A stretch of DNA of 64,000 bases from Beta vulgaris subsp. vulgaris (lineage: Eukaryota; Streptophyta; Magnoliopsida; Caryophyllales; Amaranthaceae). Positions 11,901 to 22,690 of the stretch are shown piece after piece. The DNA lies in NCBI RefSeq assembly GCF_026745355.1, contig NC_079205.1:43692349-43756348 (forward strand), in the 5' to 3' direction. Position 1 is the stretch's first letter. Each line of letters starts with the position of its first letter. The position numbers and the translations under genes were made by a program. The notes beneath the pieces are model-generated. The model worked only from the letters and a program-made list of their open reading frames with translations, did no database searches and was not told where the DNA came from.

Positions 11901-13830
11901 ATGCAAAACTCTCCTTCCAATTCATCTAAAGAAACCGTGTTCCTCAACTCTCTTCATCTTCACCATAGCCGAAACCTCATCACACCTTTGATACTCCATA
12001 AAAACCTCAAACTTCTCAAATCATGGCAAAAACTTCAAGAAATCTCCTTTTCCACATCAAAAACTACCAACACTTCAAAAATGGAAATCTTCATCTCCAA
12101 CCAAAACCCTTGAAACCGACTAATTCAAGAAAACCCCTAGAGGAACAAAATTAGAATCTCCGAAGGAGTATGCGTGAAGAAATTAATTGGGGAAGATGAT
12201 GAAGAAGAAACCCCGGAACAATCTCAGGGGGAAAGAAGAAATCACACCTGTTCCTTCCAAAGGAACTGTTTCTTCATCTTCCAAGAAACGGGTCGAACGA
12301 AGTGAATCTAGGTATGTTTGGGTTTTTGCGTCGATTTAGAATGGGCAATAAAGTTGAATTTCAAGAATTAACCTCCATTCTAAAGGAACAAGGCATGGAA
12401 TTCTTGTTTGAATTCGCCTTTAATAACTCTTGTTCCTTAGCTATGGATGAATTTTGTGCAAATTTTGTTAAACTAATGGATTGCACAACTGAGGTTAGAG
12501 GAGAAAATAAGGTTTAATCAAGCCACTTAGGAAAGTATGGGAAGTTCCTTGCAAAGGAACTGATTTGTACTTTAAACGGAAAGGAACTGTTTCTTTTCCG
12601 AATTTTCCTCAAGACAAAATTTAGAATATTTTGGAGGAATCGTCAAAACAAACTAACCATAACCTACTCTCTCCCCTTCACAAAGTTATATTCATTGGAT
12701 GGAGAGCACTCATTCCTCGAACTGAAAAGAGGAATGAAGTGGGTCTCCTGGATATGTGTTACATGTTTTGCTTGGACCACCACATTCAAATCAATTTCCC
12801 TTCCCTCTTCATTCAACATCTAACTCACTGTATTGAGAACAACTGTGTGATTGGTTACGGTGCCTTGATAACTTCCCTACTTCATCACTTTGAAGTGAGA
12901 CTTACTGGTTGGACTACAGTAGGTGTAAAACAAGGGAACATTTTAAATGAAAAGACTTTAAATGGACTTGGTTTGTCTGTCCAAGGGAACTCACTCAAGG
13001 GAGGATAGTCCAAGTTCCTCAATTAAAAGAAAATGCCTAAAGTTGACATAGAGGAGGAAGACATGATGTTATCTTGGAGGAACCTGTTCCTAAACCGGAG
13101 GAACCAAACCTAAGAGGCGCAAACACATTGCTACCAAGCCTAAAGTTTCTGTTCCTCAGAGGTGAGGAAGAGCAATCGCTTAAAAATTGCTCCAATGTTT
13201 CTGTTCCTTCCAACAAGGACTCTCCTTTAGTCCTTTCGGATAATGAGGAACAGGAACCCTCACTCTCAAGGAACCTACTCCACCTCCATCTCCTAAACTT
13301 CTGTTCCTTTCACCACACTGCCTTCCATTTCTCCCTCATCCTTCTCTGTTCCTTCCAGCTTTGAGCAGTTGAAGGATGAAATAAAAGGCCCAAATCCTTT
13401 TGCTTCCACCCACACCACCATTCCTTCCTCCCATTTATCACCCTTCACCTTCTGTTTCTATTCCCGGAACAGATGAACCTTCCATTCTAACCCCTCCAGT
13501 TCCTCCACAAAATCCACCATCTGCCTCAGGTTCCAAGGGTAAGGAACAGGAAACTCGGATGATGCTAGCTGGGTAAATGATGTTTGTCTTCCTGCTCAAC
13601 ATATGATCAAATTTTATAATCATCTTCATTGGACTTTGGATGCTAAAACTGATACAATGGTGGTCTTATGAAGAGCTTAGTGATACAGTTGTTGCGCAAC
13701 AAAAGAAGATGGACTCTATGGCCCGTGCCTTGGAGGAGTTGAAGGAACAAGTTGGATCAACCATGGGGTGGTGATGAAGAAATTAGAGGATGTGGTGGAA
13801 GAAGAAGTTGTAGAGGAACACCATTCCCCT
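11901..13830 (+). pseudogene. Env-like / plant transposon protein region of the Sirevirus
   Basis: Between pol and the 3' LTR lie broken frames whose middle part (12302-13008) resembles the extra 3' ORF of SIRE-type elements, with segments such as FQELTSILKEQGMEFLF, DMCYMFCLDHHIQINFPSL and YGALITSLLHHFEVRLTGW. Downstream (13074-13560) is Pro/Ser/Glu-rich sequence, then a short stretch with coiled-coil character (about 13665-13765). The function of such proteins is not established; 'env-like' is the customary name. Many stops show that it is not functional. Sequence 11467-11900 before it is non-coding. Confidence 0.6.
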
Positions 13831-14130
13831 TCCCGTCTTAGTTTTTTTTTTTTGTTCTGTTTCTTTTTTTAAGGAACACAACTTTTGTTTAATCCTTTTT
13901 CTTTTCTTTCTTTGTTTGTTATGGAACAAGTGCTATATAATCAATGACTTTTGCTATATGTCTGAGTTTCTAAATGATTTGCATAATTTCTTCCTTGGAA
14001 TGGCTAGTATTATGTGATTGATATTTGAGCAGTTTACTCTTTGATATTCTAACTTAACCACCACTTGTATATTGGTCTTAAGGTGTTAACTCCAATTCAT
14101 CAATACATGCAGGTCTTTGTTCTTTTTGAG

Positions 14131-14392
14131 GATGACAAAGGGGGAAAATGATTTAAGGAACAAACTGTACATAACTTGAAAAAATTGAAAATGAAAAAAA
14201 TTAAAATAAAAATGGATAAGGTAAATGAAAAATCAAAAATAGGTTAAGGTAAATGAAAAATCAAAATTCAGTTACTCACATAATTGTGTTTTATTTTTCA
14301 TTTTCTTCTTTATGTTTTGTCATTATCATTCACTTATATTATTTGATTTTCCTTAGTTTGTACCTTTGTTGTCATCATCAAAAAGGGGAAAT
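14131..14392 (+). other. Polypurine tracts of the Sirevirus
   Basis: GACAAAGGGGGAAAATG lies at about 14134-14150, and AAAAAGGGGAAA lies directly before the 3' LTR at 14393. The second primes plus-strand DNA synthesis by its position. An additional upstream tract is typical of Sireviruses. Confidence 0.75.
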
Positions 14393-15751
14393 TGTTGAAC
14401 CCTAGTTTTGATGATGACAAAGAAACAAAGATACAAACTAAGTAGTGAACTAATGAGTTATTTAAGTGTATGGTGTTTAAGGTATCAATGAAAGGAACTG
14501 GGAGAATACGAAGTCAAGAAGAAGGATTTCAAAGGCTAAGTAAAGAAGTTTCTATAAGTTGATACTGGAGCAAGCATTGGATCAAGAAGAATAGAAGCTA
14601 GGCGTTTTATTTTCTAGTTCCAATGTAAAGGAACAAAGTAAGAATGGTAAGGAACATTGGCAGCTTTATTTGAGAATGAGAGTTTGTTCCTTTGTAAGGA
14701 ACAAACTAAGTGGCACTAAACGAATATGTTAAAGGAACTTAGTTAATAAAAGGAACTAGACTTAGGCGTGCAAAGTATATACGGTTAAAAGTGCAATTGA
14801 GTAAGTCATGCCTAAATTATAGGAAATTAGTTTTATCTAGTTTAAAATGATAAAATTAGTTTTAAAAAGGAAATTGTTTGAAGAAAAGATTTTGTTTTTC
14901 GGAAAAAGAAGAAAATAAATATCCGGTTTTTAGAAAGAATTTGTTTAAAAGATATTATTTTTTAAAGATTAAAAATTCAGTTTTAAAGATAAAATGTTTT
15001 TATAAAATGATTTTCGGATAAAGCTCAAGGAACTCCTATTACTTAGGAGTAATGGCTAAAATATATCCACGTTCATTTTGATCATGGGATCATGGGACAT
15101 GATGTGAAACGTGTTCCTTAGGGGAAGGAACATCAGGGTTAATGGACTTAACATGTAATCAGTTTTAATCCCACGTTCTTCATGAGTATTACCTATAAAT
15201 ATAGAAGTCTAGATAAGTTCCAAATTGTGTCTGACTAAGTAATTAAGTGAGTTTAACTAAATTAAGTGTCAGTGCCTTCATTCTCTCATAATAGCCATTT
15301 GTTCTTTGCTTTCTTACTCTAATTCCACTAAGCTTATTTCGATCAAATTGTATTTTGGTTTTTGGGGTAATGGAACTTTAAGTGAAGTTCTGTAAGAGTA
15401 AGGCTTTGAGTGAAGCTTGTATGAGTGAGGAAACTTCGAGTGAAGTTGAGAGGAACTGCTGTTAAGGGAACAGTGGCTCAGGAACTTGAGTTTAGGAACT
15501 CAAGGTGTGGCTCGAGTTAGAATTAGGTTGTAACAAAGTTGTTTGGCCTAATTAGTGGAAGAGTTGAGTTTAAAATCCCTAGTGGTCGAGGTTGTTTCTT
15601 CTTGTTGGGCCCAAGAAGTTTTTCCTCGTAAAAATCCATCTTGTTCCTCTAACTTGTTTATTCGTTTAAGTTATAATTTCCGCAAAAAGTTACGTTTATT
15701 TTTACACCTACAATTCACCCCCCCTCTTGTAGTGTTCCTAGGAAAATAACA
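14393..15751 (+). repeat. 3' LTR of the Sirevirus
   Basis: This 1,359-bp LTR starts TGTTGAACCC and ends GGAAAATAACA, followed by target duplication TGCGT at 15752. It matches 5581-6797 with scattered substitutions and many single-base indels. It carries numerous GGAAC/GTTCC motifs and the CACCCCCCCTCTTG segment near its end that is common in this lineage. Confidence 0.9.
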
Positions 15752-15756
15752 TGCGT

Positions 15757-15852
15757 TCCTCCAGATTGCTTGCACGCCCGACCGGGCGAGGTCCGCCCGA
15801 CCTGCGCGGGCGAGGCGCAACTCTTGCGTTTCTTACGCATTTTTTTTTAACA
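15757..15852 (-). repeat. 5' LTR of the Tork-like copia element, starting part
   Basis: On the minus strand this starts TGTTAAAAAAAAATGCG at 15852 and joins 5580 once the Sirevirus and one copy of TGCGT are removed. It continues the GC-rich palindrome cluster (CGCCCGACCGGGCG). TGTTA at this end and TAACA at the other make the expected inverted ends. Confidence 0.8.
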
Positions 15853-16310
15853 CCTTTCAAGCATAACTCATTCAAGGCATATTCTTACAATATTATTTTT
15901 CCTCTTCCAGACGACATCACAAGTGCACTTCGATCCCACAATTACATCCAGGAAGCGGGTTGAGACTCGCCAAATCATCATAAAGCCTGATTCACTTGTT
16001 ATGATAATCATGAATAGTCATGTATTTGTATTTTCTACACTCGGTAATATTAGATTGTAATTGTTCATGTGATCACACATAACCTCTTGTCCTAATAATC
16101 CCAAAAGGGTTTAGCCTCATCGTGGTAAGAATTGTTGCTGCGACTTTAGGATCCATGGCGCGCATAATCCATGCGACAAGTTGGGAATAAAAGGTGTCCC
16201 AATCGAGCATCCTCTTCGATTAGGTTGGTTTGTTGATAGTTCCATTGACAAACACAATTTTTTGTCGAGCTTTCAAGGACAATGTGATAGCCCGAGTCCA
16301 TACTAGGTAA
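15853..16310 (-). pseudogene. Gag fragment of an Ale/Retrofit-like copia element
   Basis: Minus-strand translation of about 16305-16080 gives NYLVWTRAITLSLKARQK, FVNGTINKP and AWIMRAMDPKVA, and 16080-15860 gives QLQSNITECRK, LYDDLASLNPLPGC and related sequence in shifted frames. These are typical of copia gag proteins of the Ale type (Retrotran_gag). The fragment has stops and is cut at 15852 by the Tork-like element. Confidence 0.65.
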
Positions 16311-16317
16311 TTGCCCT

Positions 16318-16436
16318 TGATTAAGTTAGTGTTTCAAAGTATTAATTAAATTAGTTTCCTTATTTTAGCCATTTGATTATGATTGTTATTTACTTAGTTA
16401 GGTTAGTCAAATATGTTTCCTTCATGAAGAGAGTTT
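16318..16436 (+). repeat. LTR-like direct repeat, copy A
   Basis: TGATTAAGTTAGTGTTTCAA and the next 100 bp match 18523-18630 (TGATGAGGTTAGTGCTTC...). A GAAGCAAGGGGGG polypurine tract directly precedes copy B, so the two copies look like LTRs of a small plus-strand element about 2.3 kb long, with a Sirevirus fragment inside. The end of copy A was probably lost at the Sirevirus junction. Confidence 0.45.
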
Positions 16437-17894
16437 ACTAGGTTAATGGAGAGCATCCTCATCTTAGCCTTCCACCATCCATAATCTTTTTCCATTGAAA
16501 TTTGAATCTTCGAGTGTCTTTCTCAAGAGTCGTCTTGCATGTTCATGTCTTCTATTCTCTAGGTATGAGCCATTCGAAAATAGTCTGCTCTGATACTACT
16601 TGTTCGAGTACAAGGAGACACTCAAGAAGGGGGAAGTGAATTGAGTGACAAAATTTAATCGATTTTCGCAAAAATAAAACTACAACAATGTGTCTCACAC
16701 TGTGTTTGACTTTGGCATATCTGTTTTAAACGTTGTTGCTCAATTAAATTTGTATAGAAACTAAAAGCAAGGAATTAAAAACATGAGACACGCGATTTTA
16801 ACATAGTTACACTTTCTTTCTACTTCACTCGGATATCACGCTATCAGTGATTTCGGATATCACTTATGCCAATTAATGTTAATTTCACCTCTGAGATCTA
16901 CGTACACCCTACCGATTTTATTCATTGAATCTCGAAATATCACTCTCTTGATACAATAGTGCTCCCCAAAACCTAACTCTAAGTGTTGCTACTCTTTATA
17001 ATGATAGAATTACAGAAAGATTTAGTCCTCACAAGTGTGCTTCTTAGATAAGCAGATTGAGGATGGTTACAATCTTCAGAAATCACTTTTAAACTCTGTG
17101 CCATCGGGTACGTTTTCATCTCTAAAAAACTCACAAATATTTTCCGGAAAACGTATAGAGAAACTGATTGTTATCCCTTATAAATATTATTTGCATATCA
17201 AGGATTACCCTAATAGATATGATAATCTTTTAAAATATTTTTTTTCCTAAGCTAAGGGATAAAATATTTTCTTTTAAAAATATATATTTGAATTGTGAAA
17301 GAAAAGATTTCAGTCTTTTGCAAAATATGTTATCTTAAATACTTCATTTTGATCTTTTATAAAAACAAAACAGATTTAATTTCTTTAAAAACCAAAACCA
17401 GTAAGAAAACTAATTTTTCATCTTTTGAAAGGTAAAGATTTCATCTTTATCTTTTCCAATTGAAAAATCATATTTCAAAATGAATATATTTCTCAAAATC
17501 TTTCGAAAATCTTTCTTTTATCAAAAACTAATCTTTTTCAAACTCATTTTCGAAGATAAAAAAATGTTAGATTTATTTGTCTTATAGAACAGTTTTCTTT
17601 CGGAAATCTTTTATATAAAAACATCCCCTTTTTATTTATTCTTTTAGTTATCCATTTTCCTTACTTTAGAAAAATAGTTAATCATACTAATTTCAACCTT
17701 TTAGCCGTAGCACAAAATTCCAACAAGTTGATTACATTTCATTAACATCACTGAAAAACATAACTAGACCTAAGCTTCAACTTCTTCAACTCCTTGAACT
17801 TCCATGATCATCCGCTCGACAAAAGACTTAGGTCACTGTTATACAATTCACAAACATGTTATAAGATAAAGTATTTATCATCATCAAAATAACA
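16437..17894 (-). mobile_element. 5' end of a second Sirevirus: LTR, primer site and gag start
   Basis: The LTR is 16601-17894 on the minus strand, starting TGTTATTTTGATGATGATAA and ending CTCGAACA. It is followed by a primer site AGTAGTATCAGAGC (initiator Met tRNA type, 16600-16587). Beyond it, 16530-16440 in broken frames gives gag-start-like residues (FNGK, then AKMRML). The LTR starts with the TTTTGATGATG motif shared with the other Sirevirus but is otherwise different. The internal region ends at about 16437. No open frame in it is longer than about 70 codons. Confidence 0.7.
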
Positions 17895-18190
17895 TTGAGT
17901 TAGAGTCACAACAACCTCTCCAATAAAATTGGTATGAAGAGCCAGTGATCTTTGAAGATCTCAATTGTTCATCTTTTTCTCTCAATAGCATCAAATTAAA
18001 TACCACAAAAAGGTAGTTATAAATAAAGAAGAAAAATAAAAAGAAGGGATAGAAAGAAAGATGAAAAAAGTTAGGAGAGAAATTATAGAAAAAATAATTG
18101 TGAGTATGTGTGATTAAACATGGCAAATAATGGTTTTTCTTAGATGTGTGGATGGATTCCCTTTTAGCCCATGAAACTAGAATTTTGCTA
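17895..18190. other. Interior of the LTR-like element, no coding sequence recognised
   Basis: A/T-rich sequence between the Sirevirus LTR and the TATA box of the cysteine-rich peptide remnant. It has long purine-rich runs. No coding potential was recognised; a minus-strand open stretch here looks random (Phe/Tyr-rich). Confidence 0.4.
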
Positions 18191-18478
18191 ACTATAAAAA
18201 GAGGGAGAAAATTCATTTGAGGTGAAGGGACAATATTCACAAGCAAATCAAATAATCAACAATCTAAAAATGGTGGAAGTCGTATTCAACGCAGAGACAG
18301 TTTTCGAAGTTGTAGTAGTGTTTGCAATACTTTGTTGAATAGAGTTTATAAAGAGAAGTGCTTCAAAGTGAATTGTGTGTGGTGATAATGTTCATAAATA
18401 TAATTGTGAGGGTGGTAAGAAGTGCATCAACTGTAAAAACACATTGACAGTGATGAGACTTACATCACAATATTGAAG
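18191..18478 (+). pseudogene. Decayed gene for a small cysteine-rich peptide
   Basis: A TATA box (CTATAAAAAGAG, 18191) lies about 80 bp before ATG at 18270. That ATG opens a 22-codon frame ending in a hydrophobic run (VFEVVVVFAILC) and a stop. After a frame change, sequence to 18478 encodes KCFKVNC, then in the next frame CGDNVHKYNCEGGKKCINCK, giving seven or more Cys in about 45 residues. A hydrophobic start plus a Cys-rich tail resembles small secreted plant peptides, but the family is not identified. It lies inside the LTR-like element, so capture of a host gene is possible. At least two frame breaks exist. Confidence 0.3.
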
Positions 18479-18522
18479 AGATGTGCTTCATGATTATCAC
18501 AAACTTTGAAGCAAGGGGGGTA

Positions 18523-18644
18523 TGATGAGGTTAGTGCTTCAAAGTATTAATTGAATTAGTTTACTCTATTTTAATCATTTGATTGTGATTGTTAGTTACT
18601 TAGGTAGGTTAATCAAACATGTTTTATTTTATTTTTTTATATAA
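18523..18644 (+). repeat. LTR-like direct repeat, copy B, truncated
   Basis: It is preceded by the polypurine tract GAAGCAAGGGGGG and starts TGATGAGGTTAGTGC. It parallels copy A at 16318 and is broken off at 18644 by the Helitron terminus. Confidence 0.45.
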
Positions 18645-20588
18645 CTAGTTTTTAACCTGTGCAAAAATGCAAGGGAGGCCATACTTTTATGTCATATTAT
18701 AAATTACTTTTTAGACGAAAAGATTATTAATGCAACAACAAATTTTTGTTCAATGAGAGTGTGAAAATGAAACTTGAAATCAAATTGAATACACAACACA
18801 TTATTAAAGGAACAAATATTTACATTTTCTCTTTATTGAAACATAAAAAAGTGTCAATTACAATTCTATACACAATTCAAACATTTTGAGAAACTTCCTT
18901 ATAGACCACATTGGTTGTAATGGATGAGTTGCCACGATCTTCATCACAGATCAAGATTTTCAAACCCGTACTTGTAACTCTTGAAATAGCCATATACAAT
19001 TGTCCGTGGCTGAACACTGGCCGGGGGAGATATAAGCCAACGTGCGCTAAGGACTATCCTTGGCTTTTATTGATTGTCATTGCACAACAAATAACCAATG
19101 GTAATTGTCTTCTTTGAAAATTTTATGGGGAACTTTGTTGCATCTGATGGGGTATGTGTCATCCGCGGAATAAAAACTTTATCACCAACATTACTACCAG
19201 GTACAACAACTGCCTCAATAATTCGATTGCCAGGGTGCTTAACGACTAATCTTGTACCATTGCAAAGCCCGGATGTCTGATCAATCATAGTAGCATCACT
19301 GGTGCCCCTACTTTCAAGGTTATATCATGATTTGGCAAACCACCGCACTTGATTGTATTCAGAAATTCAGTAGAATACATCTCGTGTATTCCGAAATTCC
19401 CTTCCTCCATTGAAATTGCATCTAAACTCAAGTACGTTCTTTCTTCACCTAATAAGCATGAAAAAACACGATCATTAACCATGTCAGCAATTTCATTAGT
19501 TGGTGCAAGAATAGCTCTTTCTTGAAAATAACTTGCTCTTCTAGATCATAATATGTGCTAATGACTATTGCAGAAATAGGGTCATCTCCTTCGTATATCA
19601 ATTATTCATGAGGAATTTCTACATTGGCTTCACCATCTTCGGTTCACCATATTTGCCATCTCCATTATTCAGAATCCACTCAAAGAACTCCCTAATTTCT
19701 TCCAGATTCGACTTACCAGATCCTGTTCTGAGACGCATGTTTTGCGTCCATCTAAACACACAATAAAAGTCCCATAAATAAGAACTAAGCTGAAAAGACA
19801 ATATCTTGACTGCTACCTTTGGGAACAACAGGCAATATTCATCTTAAGTCACCAACAAACACAACAAACTTACCACCAAATGGGATATGATGATTTGCTG
19901 GAGTTATTGGTTGCATAACATCCTTTAAGCTTCTATCAAGAGCTTGAAAGCAATATTTATGCATTACGGGAGCTTCATCCCAAATGATAAGCTTTGTCTT
20001 CATAAGTAGTCCTATCAAGCGCGATCCAGGCTTAATGCCATGACATGTTGAGTTCTCATCGACATTTAGCGGTAGGCCAAATTTAGAATGCGCAGTTGTT
20101 CCACGTGGAAGCAACAAAGAGGCGATTCCACTTGATGCAACTGGCAAAACAATTTCCCCTTTACGCCTTAATGCTACACATAATAATCTCCATAGGTATG
20201 TCTTTCCCGTTCCTCCATAACCATATACAAAGAATACACCTCCTTTATCGCGTAATACAGCAGACATGATTTCATTATAAATTCCACGCTGCTCATCAGT
20301 CAATCTAGGATAAAGATCTTGAAACTCCTTTTGTAATTGCTCATGGTAATACGAAAGCTCATCCATAATGAGCTTATTTTGACCATCTGATACAATCAAG
20401 TCATTTGGAAATGGCATACCCGTAAATTTAGGAAAGGTGCTACCATTACTTTGTAACTTAGCTTCAATGTCAGCCAAAGCAAAGTTTTTCAGTTGTTCAT
20501 CACTTAGACGTAATGCTGCAAAACAAACATAACGTGTGATCATGAGGATTCTATTCGTCCTCATGACACTCTATCTTCTCTATGAAGA
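18645..20588 (-). mobile_element. Helitron fragment, 3' half
   Basis: On the minus strand the unit ends ...GCACAGGTTAAAAACTAG, followed by T, as Helitron 3' ends do (CTAG next to a host T). A weak hairpin (TGCATTTTTGCA) lies just before. It contains the helicase part of a Rep/helicase protein. The 5' side is cut at 20588 by a solo LTR, and no sure continuation was found after 24052. Confidence 0.8.
18877..20564 (-). pseudogene. Helitron PIF1-like helicase (C-terminal part)
   Basis: The frame 20564-19839 shows the helicase core: LTDEQRGIYNEI, Walker A GYGGTGKTYLW, PVASSGIASLLLPRGTTAHS, Walker B LIIWDEAPVMHK, and FVVFVGDLR. Later frames carry NDRVFSCLLGEERTYLS, GLPNHDITLKVGAPVMLL, GLCNGTRLVVKHPGNRIIEA and, just before the stop at 18877, QLYMAISRVTS-type sequence. 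The matching intron acceptor is TTTTGCAG near 20517. The helicase unwinds DNA in rolling-circle transposition. Several frameshifts and the missing Rep domain make it a pseudogene. Confidence 0.9.
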
Positions 20589-20633
20589 TGTAATATCCCT
20601 GTTTTTAAGAACCTTTATTTAAAAGCTAAAAGT

Positions 20634-20960
20634 GGATAAGACCATCATTCTTAATGGTTAAGAAAGCTTGTGGATAAACATCATCATTCTTAATGGTTAA
20701 GAAAGCTTGTGGATAAGCATCATCATTCTTAATGGTTAAGAAAGCTTGTGGATAAGCATCATCATTCTTAATGGTTAAGAAAGCTTGTGGATAAGCATCA
20801 TCATTCTTAATGGTTAAGAACGCTTTTGGATAAGTATCATCATTCTTAAGGGTTAAGAAAGCTTGTGGATAAGTACTATCATTCTTAGTGGTTAAGAAAG
20901 GTCAAAGAGGATAAGAACAATCATTATTATTAGATAAGAAGGCTTTGGAAACAAATAGAT
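20634..20960 (+). repeat. 39-bp tandem repeat in the solo LTR
   Basis: About eight head-to-tail copies of a 39-bp unit beginning GGATAAGCATCATCATTC. The first six or seven are nearly identical; the last ones decay. Confidence 0.92.
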
Positions 20961-21989
20961 AAGTTAGAAAGTCCTTGAGAGCCTTAAACATTAAGATTAT
21001 GAAAATCGTTTGGAGATTGTTTTATCGGGTAGCGATGAACTTCTAGTTAAAGAGCTTTTCGGGGTAGAATCCGAGCTCAGAAGCTAACCAAACTTGATAT
21101 ATGACATGCCTGGGATGTCTTAAGGTTAAAATGGTCATTTATCCCCAAGAATTACGTGCCTCAATAGGGTAAATTGCTTACATAGTAAAACCTGGCTAGC
21201 TGAAATTACAGCTCAGACCTATGCTCAAAGAAAGCTGCTTAGCAGCTTCTTAAGTGTCGATCTCTCAAAGAAGTTTTTATGCATGAAGGCCAACACCTTA
21301 GGCTAACACCTCAAGCAAGAATCACCCAAAAACTCTAAGAAACCGACCTTGCCCAGAAGAGGTTTCCCTCCCCTGAGGGTACCGCCAGAATAGACTATAA
21401 AAGCCTGTTCTGGATTTTCGTCTATTTTCTCTTATTTCTTCCTCTTGGACACCCACTTTTCTTTACATAGAACTCTTCTCGACATCCATACAAAGTAGTT
21501 CAAGCTTTAGTTCCAATCTTTAGACCTTAAACTTATATAGAAAACCCTGCTGAAAGATCACATAAGTTGCTGTAAGTTCAACAGTTTACACCTCTTGTAT
21601 TTAAGCTTAGTTTTTCATATCTATAAGCTTGTTGAAACTAATCTTTAGCATTTATACATTCAGGGGAAGCTTTAAGAGTAGTTAACCAATTGGATTAAGA
21701 AGTTTCGTGGCTTTAAGCATCCTTAGTAAAGGTACACACTTAGTTTGGTTTTAACCTAGAGATTTCCATACCTATAGTTAGGTGATTGTTTCTTTCTGAT
21801 GTAAAGCATGTTTATGAAATGAATTTACTTATGACGTGTATTTTATTATGTGTATATTGAGTTTGTAACATGGATATAACATGCTAAGGTTCATTAGAGA
21901 TGATTCATTTGACCTAAACAACACTTATACACGAAGTAATACGATTATGCTTCTTAATGGAATATGTTTAGTACATGGAATTGTGGAGT

Positions 21990-22690
21990 GATTGTGATGA
22001 TTGAGGTGGAGTTGTTATGTTATTGTTATTGTGGAGTTGTTGTGGTGGTTGTGGTGAAGTTGTTGTGGAGTTGCTATTGTTGTTGTTGCTCTGTTGTAGT
22101 AGTGTTGTTGGGTTATTGTTGTTTTGTCATTGTGGTTGTGGTGGAGTTGTTGTAAAGTTGTTGCCTATTGTTGTTGTTGCACCATTGTTATGGTTGTTGT
22201 TATAGTTGTGGTGGATATTGTGGAGTAGTTGTGATGGTTGTGGTGGATTTATTATTTTGTTGTTGTGGTGATGTTGTGGTGGTTTATAGTTAAAATAGTT
22301 TACTAGTTTTGAAGATGAATTAGTTTGGATATGATTAAAAATGTTACAATGATGTGTCCAGAGCTAGTATCATGTGGTTTATAGTTTAAGTATATATATC
22401 CAAAGTATTCAGTAGAACAATATGGTTCATCTTGTTATTATGATTCAAGAAGTTGGAGTGATAAATTTGGGAATATGATTTACTTAGGTTTGCTATGAAC
22501 ATAGTAGGTGGTGGTTTCTGTTGTTGGTTGTGCTGTTGTATTGTGGTTGCGTTATTCTGTTATTGTGCTTAATGTTGTGTTATTGGTGTTGGAGTTATTG
22601 TTGGTGGTGGAGGTGGTATTTTTGTTGTATGTGTTGTTGTTATTATGTTGTTGTATCGTTCTTATTGGATAGTCGTTGTTGATGATGCGA
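21990..22690 (+). repeat. GTT/GTGG-rich low-complexity tract
   Basis: Interrupted runs of GTTGTTGTGGTGG-type triplets lie in two blocks, about 21990-22290 and 22500-22690, inside the solo LTR. The open frames through it are artefacts of the triplet repeat. Confidence 0.85.

Larger units (their letters stand above)
5581..15751 (+). mobile_element. Sirevirus-type Ty1-copia retrotransposon, nested in the Tork-like LTR
   Basis: A 10,171-bp insertion starts TGTTAG and ends AACA, with the 5-bp target duplication TGCGT at 5576-5580 and 15752-15756. Order is LTR, gag with zinc knuckle, protease, integrase, reverse transcriptase, RNase H, a long extra region before the 3' LTR with an env-like segment, polypurine tracts, and the 3' LTR. 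The length, the extra 3' region and the repeated polypurine tracts fit Sireviruses (SIRE/Maximus). The 5' LTR end, primer site and start of gag are deleted near 6797, and all reading frames are broken. GGAAC and GTTCC are very frequent throughout. Confidence 0.92.
1704..15852 (-). mobile_element. Ty1-copia retrotransposon, Tork-like, 3' part missing, host of a nested Sirevirus
   Basis: Read right to left: 5' LTR (15852-15757 plus 5580-5245, split by the Sirevirus), primer binding site, gag, protease, integrase, reverse transcriptase and the start of RNase H, where the CACTA end at 1703 cuts it. This domain order (integrase before reverse transcriptase) defines copia. The gag resembles the Tork/Tnt1 lineage, including phrases such as LWLKLESLYMTKSL and the short spacing from primer site to gag. 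The coding part is broken by several frameshifts and substituted catalytic residues, so the element is dead. It inserted into an Ale-like gag fragment whose remainder begins at 15853. Confidence 0.85.

Noticed and set aside
17884..18246. 120-residue minus-strand frame rich in Phe and Tyr
   Set aside because: A/T-rich composition, crosses the LTR border, no domain.
21964..22205. Val/Leu/Cys-rich frames that resemble membrane segments
   Set aside because: They are translations of the GTT/GTGG microsatellite inside a solo LTR.
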